Origin: Pseudonocardia sp. 73-21
GTDB lineage: Bacteria > Actinomycetota > Actinomycetes > Mycobacteriales > Pseudonocardiaceae
Reading direction: 5' to 3'
Length of the DNA: 64,000 bases
NCBI RefSeq assembly: GCF_001899645.1
Contig: NZ_MKVV01000016.1
Span: 32,115 to 96,114 of the forward strand
Shown: in pieces, positions 34,429 through 51,801 of the stretch
How positions within the stretch are numbered: the stretch's first letter is position 1
Layout of the letters: each line of letters opens with the position of its first letter
Translations under genes and position numbers: made by a program
The notes under the pieces: generated by a model
Seen by the model: the letters and a program-made list of their open reading frames with translations, nothing else
Told to the model about the DNA's origin: nothing
Database searches by the model: none

Positions 34429-35022
34429 ATGGCCCGATCCGACAAGGTCACGGCGGTCGCGGAGATCGCCGACAAGTTCCGGGGCGCGTCCGCCTCGGTG
34501 GTCACCGAGTACCGCGGCCTCACGATGACCCAGCTGACCGCCCTGCGCGGTTCGCTGGGTGACGACGCCACCTACCGCGTCGCCAAGAACACGCTGATCA
34601 AGCGTGCGGCGGAGGACGCCGGCGTCGAGGGTCTCGAGCAGCTGCTCGTCGGCCCCACGGCGATCGCGTTCGTCACCGGCGAGCCCGTCAACGCCGCCAA
34701 GGCGCTGCGGGACTTCGCGAAGGCCAACCAGGGCCTGGTGATCAAGGGTGGCTTCATGGACGGTCGCGCGCTGACCGTCGCCGAGGTCAACTCGCTCGCC
34801 GACCTCGAGTCGCGCGAGGTGCTGCTGGCCAAGCTGGCCGGCGCGATGAAGGCGAACCTGTCCAAGGCCGCCGGTCTCTTCGCCGCTCCGGCGTCGCAGG
34901 TCGCCCGCCTCGCCCAGGCTCTGGCCGACAAGCGTGCGGAGGAGGGTGGTCCGGCTGCTGTCGACACGGCCGCCCCCGAGGCTGCTGACACCACCGAGGC
35001 TCCGGCCGACGCCGAGAGCTGA
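34429..35022 (+). CDS. rplJ: 50S ribosomal protein L10 (uL10)
   Basis: A 197-residue stalk base protein. It starts [21 protein letters not shown] and has [17 protein letters not shown] and the C-terminal helix that binds L12 dimers ([23 protein letters not shown]), followed by an Ala/Pro/Glu-rich tail of about 25 residues. With L12 it recruits translational GTPases and autoregulates through the leader above. Confidence 0.97.
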   Translation: MARSDKVTAVAEIADKFRGASASVVTEYRGLTMTQLTALRGSLGDDATYRVAKNTLIKRAAEDAGVEGLEQLLVGPTAIAFVTGEPVNAAKALRDFAKANQGLVIKGGFMDGRALTVAEVNSLADLESREVLLAKLAGAMKANLSKAAGLFAAPASQVARLAQALADKRAEEGGPAAVDTAAPEAADTTEAPADAES

Positions 35023-35069
35023 CCTTCACCCCCACCGCCGTTAGAACACTGAGAGAAGAGGACGCCACC

Positions 35070-35459
35070 ATGGCGAAGCTGTCCACCGACGACCTGCTCG
35101 AGGCCTTCAAGGACCTCACCCTGATCGAGCTGTCGGAGTTCGTGAAGAAGTTCGAGGAGACCTTCGACGTCACCGCGGCCGCCCCGGTCGCCGTCGCCGC
35201 CGGTCCCGCCGCGGGCGGCGCCGCCGCTCCCGCCGAGGAGGAGAAGGACGAGTTCAACGTCGTCCTCGACGCCGCGGGTGACAAGAAGATCCAGGTCATC
35301 AAGGTCGTCCGCGAGCTCGTCTCGGGCCTGGGCCTCAAGGAGGCCAAGGACCTCGTCGAGGCGGCCCCCAAGCCGATCCTCGAGGGCGTCGACAAGGCGG
35401 CCGCCGACGCGGCCAAGGCCAAGCTCGAGGAGGCCGGCGCGAAGGTCAGCCTGAGCTGA
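35070..35459 (+). CDS. rplL: 50S ribosomal protein L7/L12 (bL12)
   Basis: A 129-residue stalk protein: N-terminal dimerisation helix ([29 protein letters not shown]), an Ala/Pro/Gly-rich hinge ([19 protein letters not shown]) and the GTPase-contacting C-domain ([36 protein letters not shown]). Present as multiple dimers on L10. Cotranscribed with rplJ and followed by a hairpin terminator. Confidence 0.98.
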   Translation: MAKLSTDDLLEAFKDLTLIELSEFVKKFEETFDVTAAAPVAVAAGPAAGGAAAPAEEEKDEFNVVLDAAGDKKIQVIKVVRELVSGLGLKEAKDLVEAAPKPILEGVDKAAADAAKAKLEEAGAKVSLS

Positions 35460-35478
35460 CGTCTCGCCCGCTCCACCC

Positions 35479-35523
35479 CGAACGGCACGTTCGTCGCGCA
35501 CCCTGCGGCGGGCGTGCCGTTCG
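35479..35523 (+). terminator. Hairpin terminator after rplL
   Basis: An 11-base-pair perfect stem (CGAACGGCACG/CGTGCCGTTCG) with a 23-base loop, beginning 19 bases after the rplL stop and followed by TCGTTG. It separates rplJL from rpoBC, although read-through may still occur. Confidence 0.7.
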
Positions 35524-35788
35524 TCGTTGCCGGATCGTTGCCGAGCCCACCCGGCCGGGTGCGGTCCGGCCGGCCGCGAACCCGGTTGCTCACCGTGACA
35601 TGCCACCGGTGGCACCACCGGCCGGCGACGAGGGGACCACGGCCCGGCGGTGATCCCGTGACCGGAGCGGCCCGGCAGGCGGTCGACCTGCGGAGTCGAG
35701 GTCGGGGCCGGCCACGGGGATCCACCTGCCGTTCACCGAAAAGTGCCGGTCGTCCTGCCCGGAGGACCACTTACCGACGCGTAGAGGC
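35524..35788. other. Non-coding stretch upstream of the rpoB promoters
   Basis: No gene is supported here. The only notable element is a perfect 14-base palindrome, TGCCACCGGTGGCA, at 35601-35614, which could be an operator or a small hairpin. The open frames in this stretch are rich in Arg, Pro and Gly and look like random high-GC translation. Confidence 0.5.
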
Positions 35789-35817
35789 TTGACTCGGTGC
35801 GCCTGTCACGTCACTCT
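35789..35817 (+). promoter_or_regulatory. Candidate upstream rpoB promoter
   Basis: TTGACT at 35789-35794 is a good -35. The -10 at 17 bases is CACTCT, which keeps the A at position 2 and T at position 6. It lies 60 bases upstream of a better promoter, suggesting tandem starts. Confidence 0.4.
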
Positions 35818-35848
35818 TAGGTCTCGATGGTTGCCTTGGTGACCCGTC

Positions 35849-35877
35849 TCGACAGCCGCTGCGTTTGCAGCTAGACT
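35849..35877 (+). promoter_or_regulatory. Main rpoB promoter
   Basis: TCGACA at 35849-35854, a 17-base spacer and TAGACT at 35872-35877 form a near-consensus actinobacterial housekeeping promoter. Transcription would start near 35884, leaving a leader of about 240 bases before rpoB. Within the leader, CTTTGCGC occurs twice (near 35882 and 35913); no protein is encoded there. Confidence 0.7.
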
Positions 35878-36121
35878 GCCTCTTTGCGCTGCCTCCGTCC
35901 AGCTTTGCGCGCGCACAGATGGCTCCCCGGGATTCCGGACCGCTCTCTGGCTCGCGCCGGGCTGGTCGGAGGCCGCGTCCTGACAACAGACGGTGTGCAC
36001 CGGAACGATCCGCATCCGCCTCGCAGTCGGCCCGGACCTCCCGCCCGGGTCGATCACGGGAACGGTAGCGCGCTGGGCCCGGTGCCCGCCAGACGAGAGC
36101 GCAGTTCCGGAAGGACGCATC

Positions 36122-39637
<3,516 letters not shown>

Positions 39638-39689
39638 TGCCAACTGATCCCGCGCCCGAGCCGATTTACGAAGGAACTGAGGACACATA

Positions 39690-43613
<3,924 letters not shown>

Positions 43614-43640
43614 GTAGCCCGAGCTCGAAGACGGTCCTGG

Positions 43641-43683
43641 ACGGGGCCGGTCACCTCTCTCCCGTGGAGGTGGCCGGCCCCGT
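43641..43683. terminator. Terminator after rpoBC
   Basis: Stem ACGGGGCCGG-T-CACCTC pairs with GAGGTG-G-CCGGCCCCGT (16 pairs plus one mismatch) around a nine-base loop, then TCGTCGTTCGTC. It is convergent with the esterase gene, whose stop lies ten bases beyond, so it can act on both strands. Confidence 0.85.
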
Positions 43684-43693
43684 TCGTCGTTCG

Positions 43694-44590
43694 TCAGGTG
43701 GGGGTGCAGTCTGAGCGGAATGCGGCTCCCAGTTCGGCCACCGCCACGTCGGCCTCGGCCAGCAGGCCGGCGAAGACCAGGTAGGCGTGCCACATGCCCG
43801 GTTCGCGGCGGTAGGTCACCTCGACGCCGGCAGCCTTCGCCCGGTCGACGAACGCGTCGGCGTCGCCGACCAGGACCTCGTCGGCGCCGGCCACGACGTG
43901 CACCGGCGGCAGGCCCGCGAGGTCCGCCTCCAGGGGGCGGAGCTCGGGGGCGTCGGAGCCGGCCCGGTAGTCCTCGGCGGCCAGCGGGAGCCAGTCCGGG
44001 TCGAGCATCGCGTCGGTGTCCCTGTTGGCCTGTACGGCGGGGGAGCGCAGGTCGAGGTCGAGCCAGGGGGAGATGAGCCCGATCGATCCGGGGAGCTCCT
44101 CGCCGAGCGCGCGCAGGCGCAGCAGCAGGCTCATCGTGAGCCCGCCACCCGCGGAATCCCCGGCCACCGCGATGCGTCGTGCCGGGTGACCCGCGGCGCG
44201 CAGTGCGCGGTAGGCCGCCACTGCGTCGTCCAGGGCGGCCGGGAACGGGTGTTCCGGGGCCAGCCGGTAGTCCGGTGCGTGCACCGGGGCGCCCGCGCTC
44301 CGGCTGAGACCGGCGAGCAGCGCGAGGTGCGACGCCGGGGAGCCGCTGATGTACCCGCCGCCGTGCAGGTACAGCACCTGCTGCGGCCCGATGGCGTCGG
44401 CGGCGGTCACGCGCAGGGTGGGCACCCCGCCCAGCGAGGTGCGGCTGCGGCGGGTCCCGCGGGGCAGGGGCAGCCCGAGGCCCGTGGCCGACAGCAGTCG
44501 GCGCCGGACGGGCAGCGGCAGCCGGGGACCGAGCAGGGGGGCGACGACGCCACGCGTCATCAGCCGGACGGCGGATGTGGGCAGATGCAC
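43694..44590 (-). CDS. Alpha/beta hydrolase, HSL/acetyl-esterase family
   Basis: A 298-residue esterase of the hormone-sensitive-lipase family. The oxyanion motif HGGG is in YLHGGGYISG, the nucleophile elbow is GDSAGGG, the acid is in AGADEVLVGDAD and the His in GMWHAYLVF. Such enzymes hydrolyse short to medium acyl esters. GTG start at 44590. A TACTTT -10-like box lies six bases upstream of it, which would give a leaderless transcript. It stands alone between rpoC and the str operon. Confidence 0.87.
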   Translation of the reverse strand: MHLPTSAVRLMTRGVVAPLLGPRLPLPVRRRLLSATGLGLPLPRGTRRSRTSLGGVPTLRVTAADAIGPQQVLYLHGGGYISGSPASHLALLAGLSRSAGAPVHAPDYRLAPEHPFPAALDDAVAAYRALRAAGHPARRIAVAGDSAGGGLTMSLLLRLRALGEELPGSIGLISPWLDLDLRSPAVQANRDTDAMLDPDWLPLAAEDYRAGSDAPELRPLEADLAGLPPVHVVAGADEVLVGDADAFVDRAKAAGVEVTYRREPGMWHAYLVFAGLLAEADVAVAELGAAFRSDCTPT

Positions 44591-44766
44591 TACCGGAAAG
44601 TAGCCACTGGGGCGGAGCGGCAGGAGGGAGGTCAGGTGAACACGACGAACGGGTGGTCAGCCGCGATGAACGGGACCATCTGGCGGTGAAGGGCGGCGAG
44701 TCCCTTGCGGCGCGCCCGCTGTTGCGGCACTCTGCCTTCACCGGCAGGTGCTGACCAGTACCCGTT

Positions 44767-44796
44767 TTGACCCCCATTCCGCGGGGCGGGTACTCT
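44767..44796 (+). promoter_or_regulatory. str operon (rpsL) promoter
   Basis: TTGACC at 44767-44772, an 18-base spacer and TACTCT at 44791-44796 form a clear housekeeping promoter. The start would be near 44803, giving a leader of about 220 bases. Confidence 0.75.
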
Positions 44797-44802
44797 GTGG
44801 TC

Positions 44803-45025
44803 TTGCGCTCGACTTCGGTCGGGCCGATCTGTGTGCCCTGCGGTCGATTCGTCGGGCATGCGGGCCCCTGAGGCTCACCCGTGAGGTCTCCCCGATCCCC
44901 GGTCGTGAGTCCCGTGGGGTGCGACACGCCCGACCTCGGGGGAGGGCGGCCGGTGCAACCGGTCTCCCCACAGCACGACCAGCACCACAAGCCACAGCAC
45001 GCCGACGGGAAGAAGTAGACGGTTC
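44803..45025 (+). promoter_or_regulatory. rpsL 5' leader with motif shared with the S10 operon
   Basis: A 220-base non-coding leader. GCGACACGCCCGACCTCG at 44921-44938 is identical to 49500-49517 in the rpsJ leader. Here GGGTG-CGACA-CGCCC can form a small hairpin. The end of the leader is low in structure and CA-rich (CAGCACGACCAGCACCACAA) before the site GGGAAGAAG. Confidence 0.6.
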
Positions 45026-45400
45026 ATGCCCACGATCCAGCAGCTGGTCCGCAAGGGCCGTCAGGACAAGGCCACCAAGACCAAGACGGCCGCGCTCAAG
45101 GGAAGCCCCCAGCGCCGCGGGGTGTGCACGCGCGTCTACACCACGACGCCGAAGAAGCCGAACTCCGCGCTTCGCAAGGTCGCTCGCGTCAAGCTGAGCA
45201 GCCAGATGGAGATCACGGCCTACATCCCGGGTGAGGGCCACAACCTCCAGGAGCACTCCATCGTCCTGGTCCGCGGTGGTCGTGTGAAGGACCTTCCCGG
45301 CGTCCGTTACAAGATCGTCCGGGGGTCGCTGGACACCCAGGGCGTCAAGAACCGCAAGCAGGCTCGCAGCCGGTACGGCGCGAAGAAGGAGAAGAGCTGA
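45026..45400 (+). CDS. rpsL: 30S ribosomal protein S12 (uS12)
   Basis: A 124-residue decoding-centre protein, [21 protein letters not shown]. The streptomycin-relevant Lys43 ([11 protein letters not shown]) and Lys88 ([13 protein letters not shown]) are wild type. First gene of the str operon; its stop overlaps the rpsG start (TGATG). Confidence 0.98.
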   Translation: MPTIQQLVRKGRQDKATKTKTAALKGSPQRRGVCTRVYTTTPKKPNSALRKVARVKLSSQMEITAYIPGEGHNLQEHSIVLVRGGRVKDLPGVRYKIVRGSLDTQGVKNRKQARSRYGAKKEKS

Positions 45401-45870
45401 TGCCTCGCAAGGGTCCCGCTCCCAAGCGTCCACTGGTCTCCGACCCGGTCTACGGTGCACCGCTGGTCACCCAGCTGGTGAACAAGGTCCTCAAGGACGG
45501 CAAGCGTTCGATCGCCGAGCGCATCGTCTACGCCGCCCTCGAGGGCACCCGCGAGAAGACCGGCGCCGACCCGGTCGTCACGCTCAAACGCGCGCTGGAC
45601 AACGTCAAGCCGGCCCTGGAGGTGCGCAGCCGCCGCGTCGGTGGCGCCACGTACCAGGTGCCCGTCGAGGTCCGCGCCGTCCGGCAGACCACGCTGGGCC
45701 TGCGCTGGCTGGTGTCGTACGCCGGCCAGCGTCGCGAGAAGACCATGGTCGAGCGGCTCATGAACGAGCTCCTCGACGCGAGCAACGGTCTGGGCGCTGC
45801 TGTGAAGCGGCGCGAGGACATGCACAAGATGGCGGAGTCCAACAAGGCCTTCGCCCACTACCGCTGGTGA
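45400..45870 (+). CDS. rpsG: 30S ribosomal protein S7 (uS7)
   Basis: A 156-residue primary 16S-binding protein that nucleates the 30S head. Family blocks: [52 protein letters not shown] and [19 protein letters not shown]7 is the usual translational repressor of the str operon. One-base overlap with rpsL. Confidence 0.98.
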   Translation: MPRKGPAPKRPLVSDPVYGAPLVTQLVNKVLKDGKRSIAERIVYAALEGTREKTGADPVVTLKRALDNVKPALEVRSRRVGGATYQVPVEVRAVRQTTLGLRWLVSYAGQRREKTMVERLMNELLDASNGLGAAVKRREDMHKMAESNKAFAHYRW

Positions 45871-45912
45871 CCGGCCGACCGTCGATCGCCAACTCGAGGG
45901 AGAGCTGAAGCT

Positions 45913-48015
45913 GTGGCAGCACAAGAAGTGCTGAAGGACCTGGGCAAGGTCCGCAACATCGGCATCATGGCCCACATCGACGCCGGCAAGACCACCACCA
46001 CCGAGCGCATCCTGTTCTACACCGGTCTGAACTACAAGATCGGTGAGGTGCACGACGGTGCGGCGACGATGGACTGGATGGAGGAGGAGCAGAAGCGCGG
46101 CATCACGATCACGTCCGCCGCGATCACCTGCTTCTGGAAGAACCACCAGATCAACATCATCGACACGCCGGGTCACGTCGACTTCACGGTCGAGGTCGAG
46201 CGCTCGCTGCGCGTCCTCGACGGCGCGGTCGCGGTCTTCGACGGCAAGGAAGGTGTCGAGCCCCAGTCCGAGCAGGTCTGGCGCCAGGCCACCAAGTACG
46301 ACGTCCCGCGCATCTGCTTCGTCAACAAGATGGACAAGCTGGGCGCCGACTTCTACTTCACCGTGCAGACGATCCAGGACCGTCTCGGTGCCAAGCCGCT
46401 GCCGCTGCAGCTGCCGATCGGCTCCGAGAACGACTTCATCGGCGTCGTCGACCTGGTCGAGATGCGCGCGCTCACGTGGCGCGGCGAGGTCAAGATCGGT
46501 GAGGACTACACCGTCGAGGCGATCCCGGCCGATCTCGCCGAGAAGGCCGCCGAGTACCGGCTGGCCCTCGTCGAGGCCGTCGCCGAGACCGACGACGACC
46601 TCATGGAGCTCTACCTCGGTGGCGAGGAGTTCACGGTCGAGCAGATCAAGCACGGCATCCGCAAGATCGTGAACGATCGTGCGGCCTACCCGGTGCTCTG
46701 CGGTTCCGCGTACAAGAACAAGGGCGTCCAGCCCATGCTCGACGCGGTCATCGACTACCTGCCGTCGCCGCTGGACGTCCCGCCGGTCGAGGGCACGCTG
46801 CAGGACGGCGAGACGGCCGCGAGCCGCAAGCCCGACGTCAGCGAGCCGTTCTCAGCCCTCGCGTTCAAGATCGCCGCACACCCGTTCTTCGGCAAGCTCA
46901 CCTACATCCGGGTCTACTCGGGCAAGGTCGCCGCGGGCGCCCAGGTCATCAACTCGACCAAGGACCGCAAGGAACGCATCGGGAAGTTCTTCCAGATGCA
47001 GTCCAACAAGGAGAACCCGGTCGACGAGGCCCAGGCCGGCCACATCTACGCGGTCACCGGGCTCAAGGACACCACCACCGGCGAGACGCTGTCGGACCCG
47101 CAGAACCCCATCGTCCTCGAGTCGATGTCGTTCCCGGACCCGGTGATCCAGGTCGCGGTGGAGCCCAAGACCAAGGCCGACCAGGAGAAGCTGGGCATCG
47201 CGATCCAGAAGCTGGCCGAGGAGGACCCCACCTTCCAGGTCTCCCAGGACGACGAGAGTGGCCAGACCATCCTCGCCGGCATGGGCGAGCTGCACCTCGA
47301 GGTGCTGGTCAACCGGATGAAGACCGACTACAAGGTCGAGGCCAACATCGGTAAGCCGCAGGTGGCCTACCGCGAGACCATCCGGAACACGGTCGACAAG
47401 TACGAGTACACGCACAAGAAGCAGACCGGTGGTTCGGGCCAGTTCGCCCGCGTCATCATCAAGCTCGAGCCGCTCGACACGGCCGACGGTGCGCTGTACG
47501 AGTTCGACAACAAGGTCTCCGGTGGCCGCATCCCGCGGGAGTACATCCCGTCCGTGGACGCGGGTGCGCAGGACGCCATGCAGTACGGCGTCATCGCGGG
47601 CTACCCGCTGACCGGCATCAAGCTGACGCTGCTCGACGGTCAGTACCACGAGGTCGACTCGTCGGAGATGGCGTTCAAGGTCGCCGGCTCGATGGCTCTC
47701 AAGGAGGCTGCGCGCAAGGCCAACCCGGCCCTGCTCGAGCCGATGATGGCCGTCGAGGTCACCACGCCCGAGGACTACATGGGCGATGTGATCGGCGACC
47801 TGAACTCCCGCCGTGGTCAGATCCAGGCCATGGAGGAGCGGGCCGGCGCCCGGATCGTCAAGGCGCTCGTCCCGCTGTCGGAAATGTTCGGCTACGTCGG
47901 CGACCTCCGGTCGCGGACCCAGGGCCGGGCGAACTACACCATGGTCTTCGACTCCTACGCGGAGGTCCCGACCAACGTGGCCAAGGAGATCATCGCCAAG
48001 GCCACGGGCGAGTAA
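45913..48015 (+). CDS. fusA: Elongation factor G
   Basis: A 700-residue translocation GTPase. P-loop [15 protein letters not shown], switch region [12 protein letters not shown]3 DTPGHVD, G4 NKMDK; domains II-V follow in order, with the fusidic-acid-facing region intact and the domain IV segment [18 protein letters not shown]. GTG start; standard length. It follows rpsG by 42 bases. Confidence 0.98.
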   Translation: MAAQEVLKDLGKVRNIGIMAHIDAGKTTTTERILFYTGLNYKIGEVHDGAATMDWMEEEQKRGITITSAAITCFWKNHQINIIDTPGHVDFTVEVERSLRVLDGAVAVFDGKEGVEPQSEQVWRQATKYDVPRICFVNKMDKLGADFYFTVQTIQDRLGAKPLPLQLPIGSENDFIGVVDLVEMRALTWRGEVKIGEDYTVEAIPADLAEKAAEYRLALVEAVAETDDDLMELYLGGEEFTVEQIKHGIRKIVNDRAAYPVLCGSAYKNKGVQPMLDAVIDYLPSPLDVPPVEGTLQDGETAASRKPDVSEPFSALAFKIAAHPFFGKLTYIRVYSGKVAAGAQVINSTKDRKERIGKFFQMQSNKENPVDEAQAGHIYAVTGLKDTTTGETLSDPQNPIVLESMSFPDPVIQVAVEPKTKADQEKLGIAIQKLAEEDPTFQVSQDDESGQTILAGMGELHLEVLVNRMKTDYKVEANIGKPQVAYRETIRNTVDKYEYTHKKQTGGSGQFARVIIKLEPLDTADGALYEFDNKVSGGRIPREYIPSVDAGAQDAMQYGVIAGYPLTGIKLTLLDGQYHEVDSSEMAFKVAGSMALKEAARKANPALLEPMMAVEVTTPEDYMGDVIGDLNSRRGQIQAMEERAGARIVKALVPLSEMFGYVGDLRSRTQGRANYTMVFDSYAEVPTNVAKEIIAKATGE

Positions 48016-48027
48016 GACCCGCGCCGC

Positions 48028-48084
48028 CGTGGGCCCCCCTCCCGGGGGCCCGCGGTCGGTGACCGGGACAATCGTCCCGGCACC
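48028..48084 (+). terminator. Two hairpins between fusA and tuf
   Basis: First stem GGGCCCCC/GGGGGCCC (48028-48054, 11 pairs with flanks). The second, CCGGGAC-AATC-GTCCCGG, is enclosed by GGTG/CACC (48058-48084). Neither has a T tract. They may be partial terminators, processing sites or stability elements that let tuf be expressed more than fusA. Confidence 0.5.
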
Positions 48085-48140
48085 ACCCACAGACCTGCCG
48101 TCAGCACGACGGACACGTACCAGTCCAGGAGGATCCCCCA

Positions 48141-49334
48141 GTGGCGAAGGCGAAGTTCGAGCGGACCAAGCCGCACGTCAACATCGGCACCATCGGTCAC
48201 ATCGACCACGGTAAGACCACGCTGACGGCGGCCATCACCAAGGTTCTGCACGACAAGTTCCCGACGCTGAACGACGCGTCGGCGTTCGACCAGATCGACA
48301 AGGCTCCCGAGGAGCGTCAGCGCGGCATCACGATCTCGATCGCGCACGTCGAGTACCAGACCGAGAAGCGCCACTACGCGCACGTCGACTGCCCCGGGCA
48401 CGCCGACTACATCAAGAACATGATCACCGGTGCGGCCCAGATGGACGGCGCCATCCTCGTGGTCGCCGCCACCGACGGCCCCATGCCCCAGACGCGTGAG
48501 CACGTGCTGCTCGCCCGCCAGGTCGGCGTGCCGTACATCGTCGTCGCGCTGAACAAGGCCGACATGGTGGACGACGAGGAGATCCTGGAGCTCGTCGAGC
48601 TCGAGGTCCGCGAGCTGCTGTCGTCGCAGGAGTACCCGGGCGACGACCTCCCGATCGTCCGTGTCTCGGCGCTCAAGGCGCTCGAGGGCGACCAGGAGTG
48701 GGCCGACAAGCTCATGGAGCTCATGGACGCGGTCGACGAGTCGATCCCGGAGCCGGAGCGCGACGTCGAGAAGCCGTTCCTCATGCCCGTCGAGGACGTC
48801 TTCACGATCTCGGGTCGTGGCACCGTCGTCACCGGCCGCATCGAGCGCGGCATCGTCAAGGTGAACGAGGAGGTGGAGGTCGTCGGCATCCGCGAGAAGT
48901 CGTTCAAGACCACCACCACGTCCATCGAGATGTTCAAGAAGTTCCTCGACGAGGGTCGTGCCGGCGACAACGCGGCGCTGCTGCTCCGCGGCGTCAAGCG
49001 CGAGCAGGTCGAGCGCGGCATGGTCATCGTCAAGCCCGGCACCACCACGCCGCACACCGAGTTCGAAGGCCAGGTCTACATCCTGTCCAAGGACGAGGGT
49101 GGCCGGCACACGCCGTTCTTCAACAACTACCGTCCCCAGTTCTACTTCCGGACGACGGACGTCACCGGCGTCGTGACGCTGCCCAGCGGCACCGAGATGG
49201 TCATGCCCGGCGACAACACCACCATGGACGTGAAGCTGATCCAGCCGATCGCCATGGAGGAGGGCCTGCAGTTCGCCATCCGTGAGGGTGGACGGACCGT
49301 CGGCGCCGGCCAGGTCATCAAGATCAACAAGTAA
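48141..49334 (+). CDS. tuf: Elongation factor Tu
   Basis: A 397-residue aminoacyl-tRNA carrier GTPase: P-loop [10 protein letters not shown], switch [27 protein letters not shown], and a complete three-domain structure ending [14 protein letters not shown] start after AGGAGGATCCCCCA. Only this tuf copy is in the window. Confidence 0.98.
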   Translation: MAKAKFERTKPHVNIGTIGHIDHGKTTLTAAITKVLHDKFPTLNDASAFDQIDKAPEERQRGITISIAHVEYQTEKRHYAHVDCPGHADYIKNMITGAAQMDGAILVVAATDGPMPQTREHVLLARQVGVPYIVVALNKADMVDDEEILELVELEVRELLSSQEYPGDDLPIVRVSALKALEGDQEWADKLMELMDAVDESIPEPERDVEKPFLMPVEDVFTISGRGTVVTGRIERGIVKVNEEVEVVGIREKSFKTTTTSIEMFKKFLDEGRAGDNAALLLRGVKREQVERGMVIVKPGTTTPHTEFEGQVYILSKDEGGRHTPFFNNYRPQFYFRTTDVTGVVTLPSGTEMVMPGDNTTMDVKLIQPIAMEEGLQFAIREGGRTVGAGQVIKINK

Positions 49335-49353
49335 CACCCCCCGGTCGGGGGTG
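49335..49353 (+). terminator. Hairpin directly after tuf
   Basis: CACCCCC-CGGTC-GGGGGTG, starting at the tuf stop. A short G/C-rich stem with no T tract; probably the end of the str transcript together with the longer hairpin 40 bases on. A palindrome TATCGCGATA follows at 49357-49366. Confidence 0.55.
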
Positions 49354-49392
49354 CCGTATCGCGATATGGCATCCTTGACGGGTTGCGCGTCG

Positions 49393-49423
49393 AGGCCGGT
49401 GCGTTCTATGGACGCACCGGCCT
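49393..49423 (+). terminator. Perfect 12-bp hairpin between tuf and rpsJ
   Basis: AGGCCGGTGCGT and ACGCACCGGCCT flank the loop TCTATGG with no mismatch, followed by TGGCGTG. A TTGACG -35-like hexamer lies at 49375-49380, but its -10 would fall inside this stem. The hairpin therefore looks more like a terminator or leader structure than part of a promoter. Confidence 0.6.
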
Positions 49424-49616
49424 TGGCGTGAGCCCCTGAGCTAGAGCGGCCCCTCCGGGGGGCGCGGAGGTTCCGGGGGACCGGTCTGACGGCAGTAGGG
49501 CGACACGCCCGACCTCGTGGACCGGAGCCACCACGGCAGGGCTGCCAAAGCCCCCGTGTGCCTCCCCCAGGAGCACGCGTACACGAGCGGCAGGAAGAAG
49601 AGGACGACCGACGACC
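49424..49616 (+). promoter_or_regulatory. rpsJ (S10 operon) 5' leader
   Basis: About 190 non-coding bases before rpsJ. GGGCG-ACA-CGCCC at 49498-49510 forms a tight hairpin, and GCGACACGCCCGACCTCG (49500-49517) is identical to a site in the rpsL leader. No clear promoter was found. The ribosome binding site is within GGAAGAAGAGGACG. Confidence 0.55.
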
Positions 49617-49922
49617 ATGGCGGGACAAAAGATCCGCATCAGGCTGAAGGCCTATGACCACGAGGCCATCGACGCCTCCGCGCGCAAGATCGTTGAGACG
49701 GTCACGCGTACGGGCGCTCGGGTCGTCGGGCCGGTGCCGCTGCCGACGGAGAAGAACATCTACTGCGTCATTCGTTCGCCGCACAAGTACAAGGACTCGC
49801 GTGAGCACTTCGAGATGCGCACGCACAAGCGGCTGATCGACATCCTCGACCCGACGCCCAAGACGGTCGACGCGCTCATGCGCATCGACCTTCCGGCCAG
49901 CGTCGACGTGAACATCCAGTAG
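49617..49922 (+). CDS. rpsJ: 30S ribosomal protein S10 (uS10, NusE)
   Basis: A 101-residue head protein that also binds NusB and Nus[35 protein letters not shown] and [18 protein letters not shown] are standard. First gene of an unbroken run of ribosomal genes to rplO. Confidence 0.98.
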   Translation: MAGQKIRIRLKAYDHEAIDASARKIVETVTRTGARVVGPVPLPTEKNIYCVIRSPHKYKDSREHFEMRTHKRLIDILDPTPKTVDALMRIDLPASVDVNIQ

Positions 49923-49936
49923 GGCTGACGGAACTC

Positions 49937-50593
49937 ATGAGCGAAAGGCAGATCACCGGGATCCTGGGCACCAAGCTCGGGATGACCCAGGTCTTCGACG
50001 AGAACAACCGGGTGGTCCCGGTCACCGTGGTCCAGGCGGGCCCGAACGTGGTGACCCAGATCCGTAGCGAGGAGAAGGACGGCTACGTCGCCGTCCAGTT
50101 CGCCTACGGGGCCATCGACCCGCGCAGGGTCAACAAGCCGCGCAGCGGCCACTTCGCCAAGGCGGGCACCACGCCGCGCCGGCACCTGGTCGAGCTGCGC
50201 ACCACCGACGCCGGTGAGTACACCGTCGGCCAGGAGATCACCGCCGAGGTGTTCGAGGCCGGTGCCGTTGTCGACGTCGTCGGCACCAGCAAGGGCAAGG
50301 GCACCGCGGGCGTCATGAAGCGCCACGGCTTCCACGGCCTCGGCGCCAGCCACGGTGTGCAGCGCAAGCACCGCTCGCCGGGCTCCATCGGCGGCTGCGC
50401 CACCCCGGGCCGGGTCTTCAAGGGCCTCCGGATGGCCGGCCGCATGGGCGTCGCCCGCGTCACCACGCAGAACCTCACGGTGCACCGCGTGGACGCCGAG
50501 CGCGGCCTGCTGCTGATCAAGGGCGCCGTTCCCGGTGTCCGCGGTGGCCTCCTGTTCGTCAAGTCGGCCGCGAAGGCGGGTGTCAAGGCATGA
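49937..50593 (+). CDS. rplC: 50S ribosomal protein L3 (uL3)
   Basis: A 218-residue early-assembly protein near the peptidyl-transferase centre. [25 protein letters not shown], the loop HGSxGSIGxxxxPGRVFKG-type segment ([27 protein letters not shown]) and the C-terminal [14 protein letters not shown] are present. The stop overlaps the rplD start (ATGA). Confidence 0.98.
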   Translation: MSERQITGILGTKLGMTQVFDENNRVVPVTVVQAGPNVVTQIRSEEKDGYVAVQFAYGAIDPRRVNKPRSGHFAKAGTTPRRHLVELRTTDAGEYTVGQEITAEVFEAGAVVDVVGTSKGKGTAGVMKRHGFHGLGASHGVQRKHRSPGSIGGCATPGRVFKGLRMAGRMGVARVTTQNLTVHRVDAERGLLLIKGAVPGVRGGLLFVKSAAKAGVKA

Positions 50594-51489
50594 GCACCAC
50601 GAAGGTCGAACTTCCCGCGCACGTCTTCGACGTGACCGCGAACATCGCGCTGATGCACCAGGTGGTCACGGCCCAGCTCGCGGCCGCCCGCCAGGGCACG
50701 CACGACACCAAGACCCGTTCCGAGGTCAGCGGTGGCGGCAAGAAGCCGTACCGGCAGAAGGGCACCGGTCGCGCCCGTCAGGGCTCCACCCGCGCGCCGC
50801 AGTTCGCCGGTGGTGGCATCTCGCACGGCCCCACGCCCCGGGACTACACGCAGAAGACGCCCAAGAAGATGAAGGCCGCCGCCCTGCGCGGTGCCCTCTC
50901 CGACCGGGCGCGTGCCGGCCTCGTGCACGTCGTGCCGTCGATCGTCACGGGTGACACCCCCTCCACCAAGGCCGCGCGCACCGCGCTCGCCGAGGTGGCC
51001 GGTGACGCCGCCACCCGCGCGCTCGTGGTCCTCGACCGCGACGACGTGACCGGCTGGCTGAGCCTGCGCAACCTCCCCACCGCGCACCTGATCGAGCCCG
51101 GTCAGCTCAACACCTACGACGTGCTCGTCAACGACGTCGTCGTGTTCACGCAGGCCGCGTTCGACGAGTTCCTGGCCGGCCCTATCGCGGCCCCCAAGGG
51201 CTCCGTGAAGGCCACCGCGCGGGAGAGCGAGACCGTGGGTCTGGCCAAGGCTCCGGCCGCGGCCGAGCCCGTCGCCGACTTCGGCGCCGACAGCCACGCC
51301 CCGCTCGCCGACGGATCGCAGCCCGAGGGCTTCCCCGTCAAGGGCAACGCCGACTCGATGCTCTACCACGTTCCGGGCAGCTCGTTCTACGCCCGCACCG
51401 TGGCGGAGGTCTGGTTCACCACCGCCGAGGCCGCGGAAGCCGCCGGCTTCCAGCTGCCGCCGTCGCAGCGTAAGGAGGACACCAAGTGA
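50590..51489 (+). CDS. rplD: 50S ribosomal protein L4 (uL4) with added C-terminal domain
   Basis: A 299-residue L4, about 75-85 residues longer than usual. Residues 1-205 are canonical, with the exit-tunnel loop [19 protein letters not shown]. After a low-complexity linker comes [40 protein letters not shown], resembling the small 'sunset' domain of some actinobacterial proteins (pattern KGN..S..YH.PGS.FY..T.AE.WF, from memory). It ends four bases into rplW. The extension should be solvent-exposed; its function is unknown. Confidence 0.95.
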   Translation: MSTTKVELPAHVFDVTANIALMHQVVTAQLAAARQGTHDTKTRSEVSGGGKKPYRQKGTGRARQGSTRAPQFAGGGISHGPTPRDYTQKTPKKMKAAALRGALSDRARAGLVHVVPSIVTGDTPSTKAARTALAEVAGDAATRALVVLDRDDVTGWLSLRNLPTAHLIEPGQLNTYDVLVNDVVVFTQAAFDEFLAGPIAAPKGSVKATARESETVGLAKAPAAAEPVADFGADSHAPLADGSQPEGFPVKGNADSMLYHVPGSSFYARTVAEVWFTTAEAAEAAGFQLPPSQRKEDTK

Positions 51490-51785
51490 TCCCCGATCCG
51501 CGCGACATCCTGCTGGCGCCGGTGGTCTCGGAGAAGAGCTACGGGCTGCTCGAGGAGCGCCAGTACACCTTCGTCGTCCGCCCCGACGCCAACAAGACGC
51601 AGATCAAGATCGCTGTCGAGAAGGTGTTCGGGGTCAAGGTGCTCAGCGTCAACACCCTGAACCGCAACGGGAAGCGCAAGCGCTCCCGTGCCGGATTCGG
51701 CAAGCGCAAGGACACGAAGCGCGCGATCGTCACGCTCTCCGAGGAGAGCAACACGATCGACGTCTTCGGCGGCCGGGCGAGCTGA
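51486..51785 (+). CDS. rplW: 50S ribosomal protein L23 (uL23)
   Basis: A 99-residue exit-port protein that docks trigger factor and [49 protein letters not shown] is the family core. GTG start overlapping the rplD stop (GTGA). Confidence 0.97.
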   Translation: MIPDPRDILLAPVVSEKSYGLLEERQYTFVVRPDANKTQIKIAVEKVFGVKVLSVNTLNRNGKRKRSRAGFGKRKDTKRAIVTLSEESNTIDVFGGRAS

Positions 51786-51801
51786 AGGGACGTAAGTAGA
51801 C

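Noticed and set aside
35514..35792. A 92-residue protein in the rplL-rpoB gap
   Set aside because: Composition is random-looking Arg/Pro/Gly and it covers the terminator end and a -35 box; no ribosome binding site.
45150..45300. Streptomycin-resistance changes in S12
   Set aside because: Lys43 and Lys88 equivalents are wild type.
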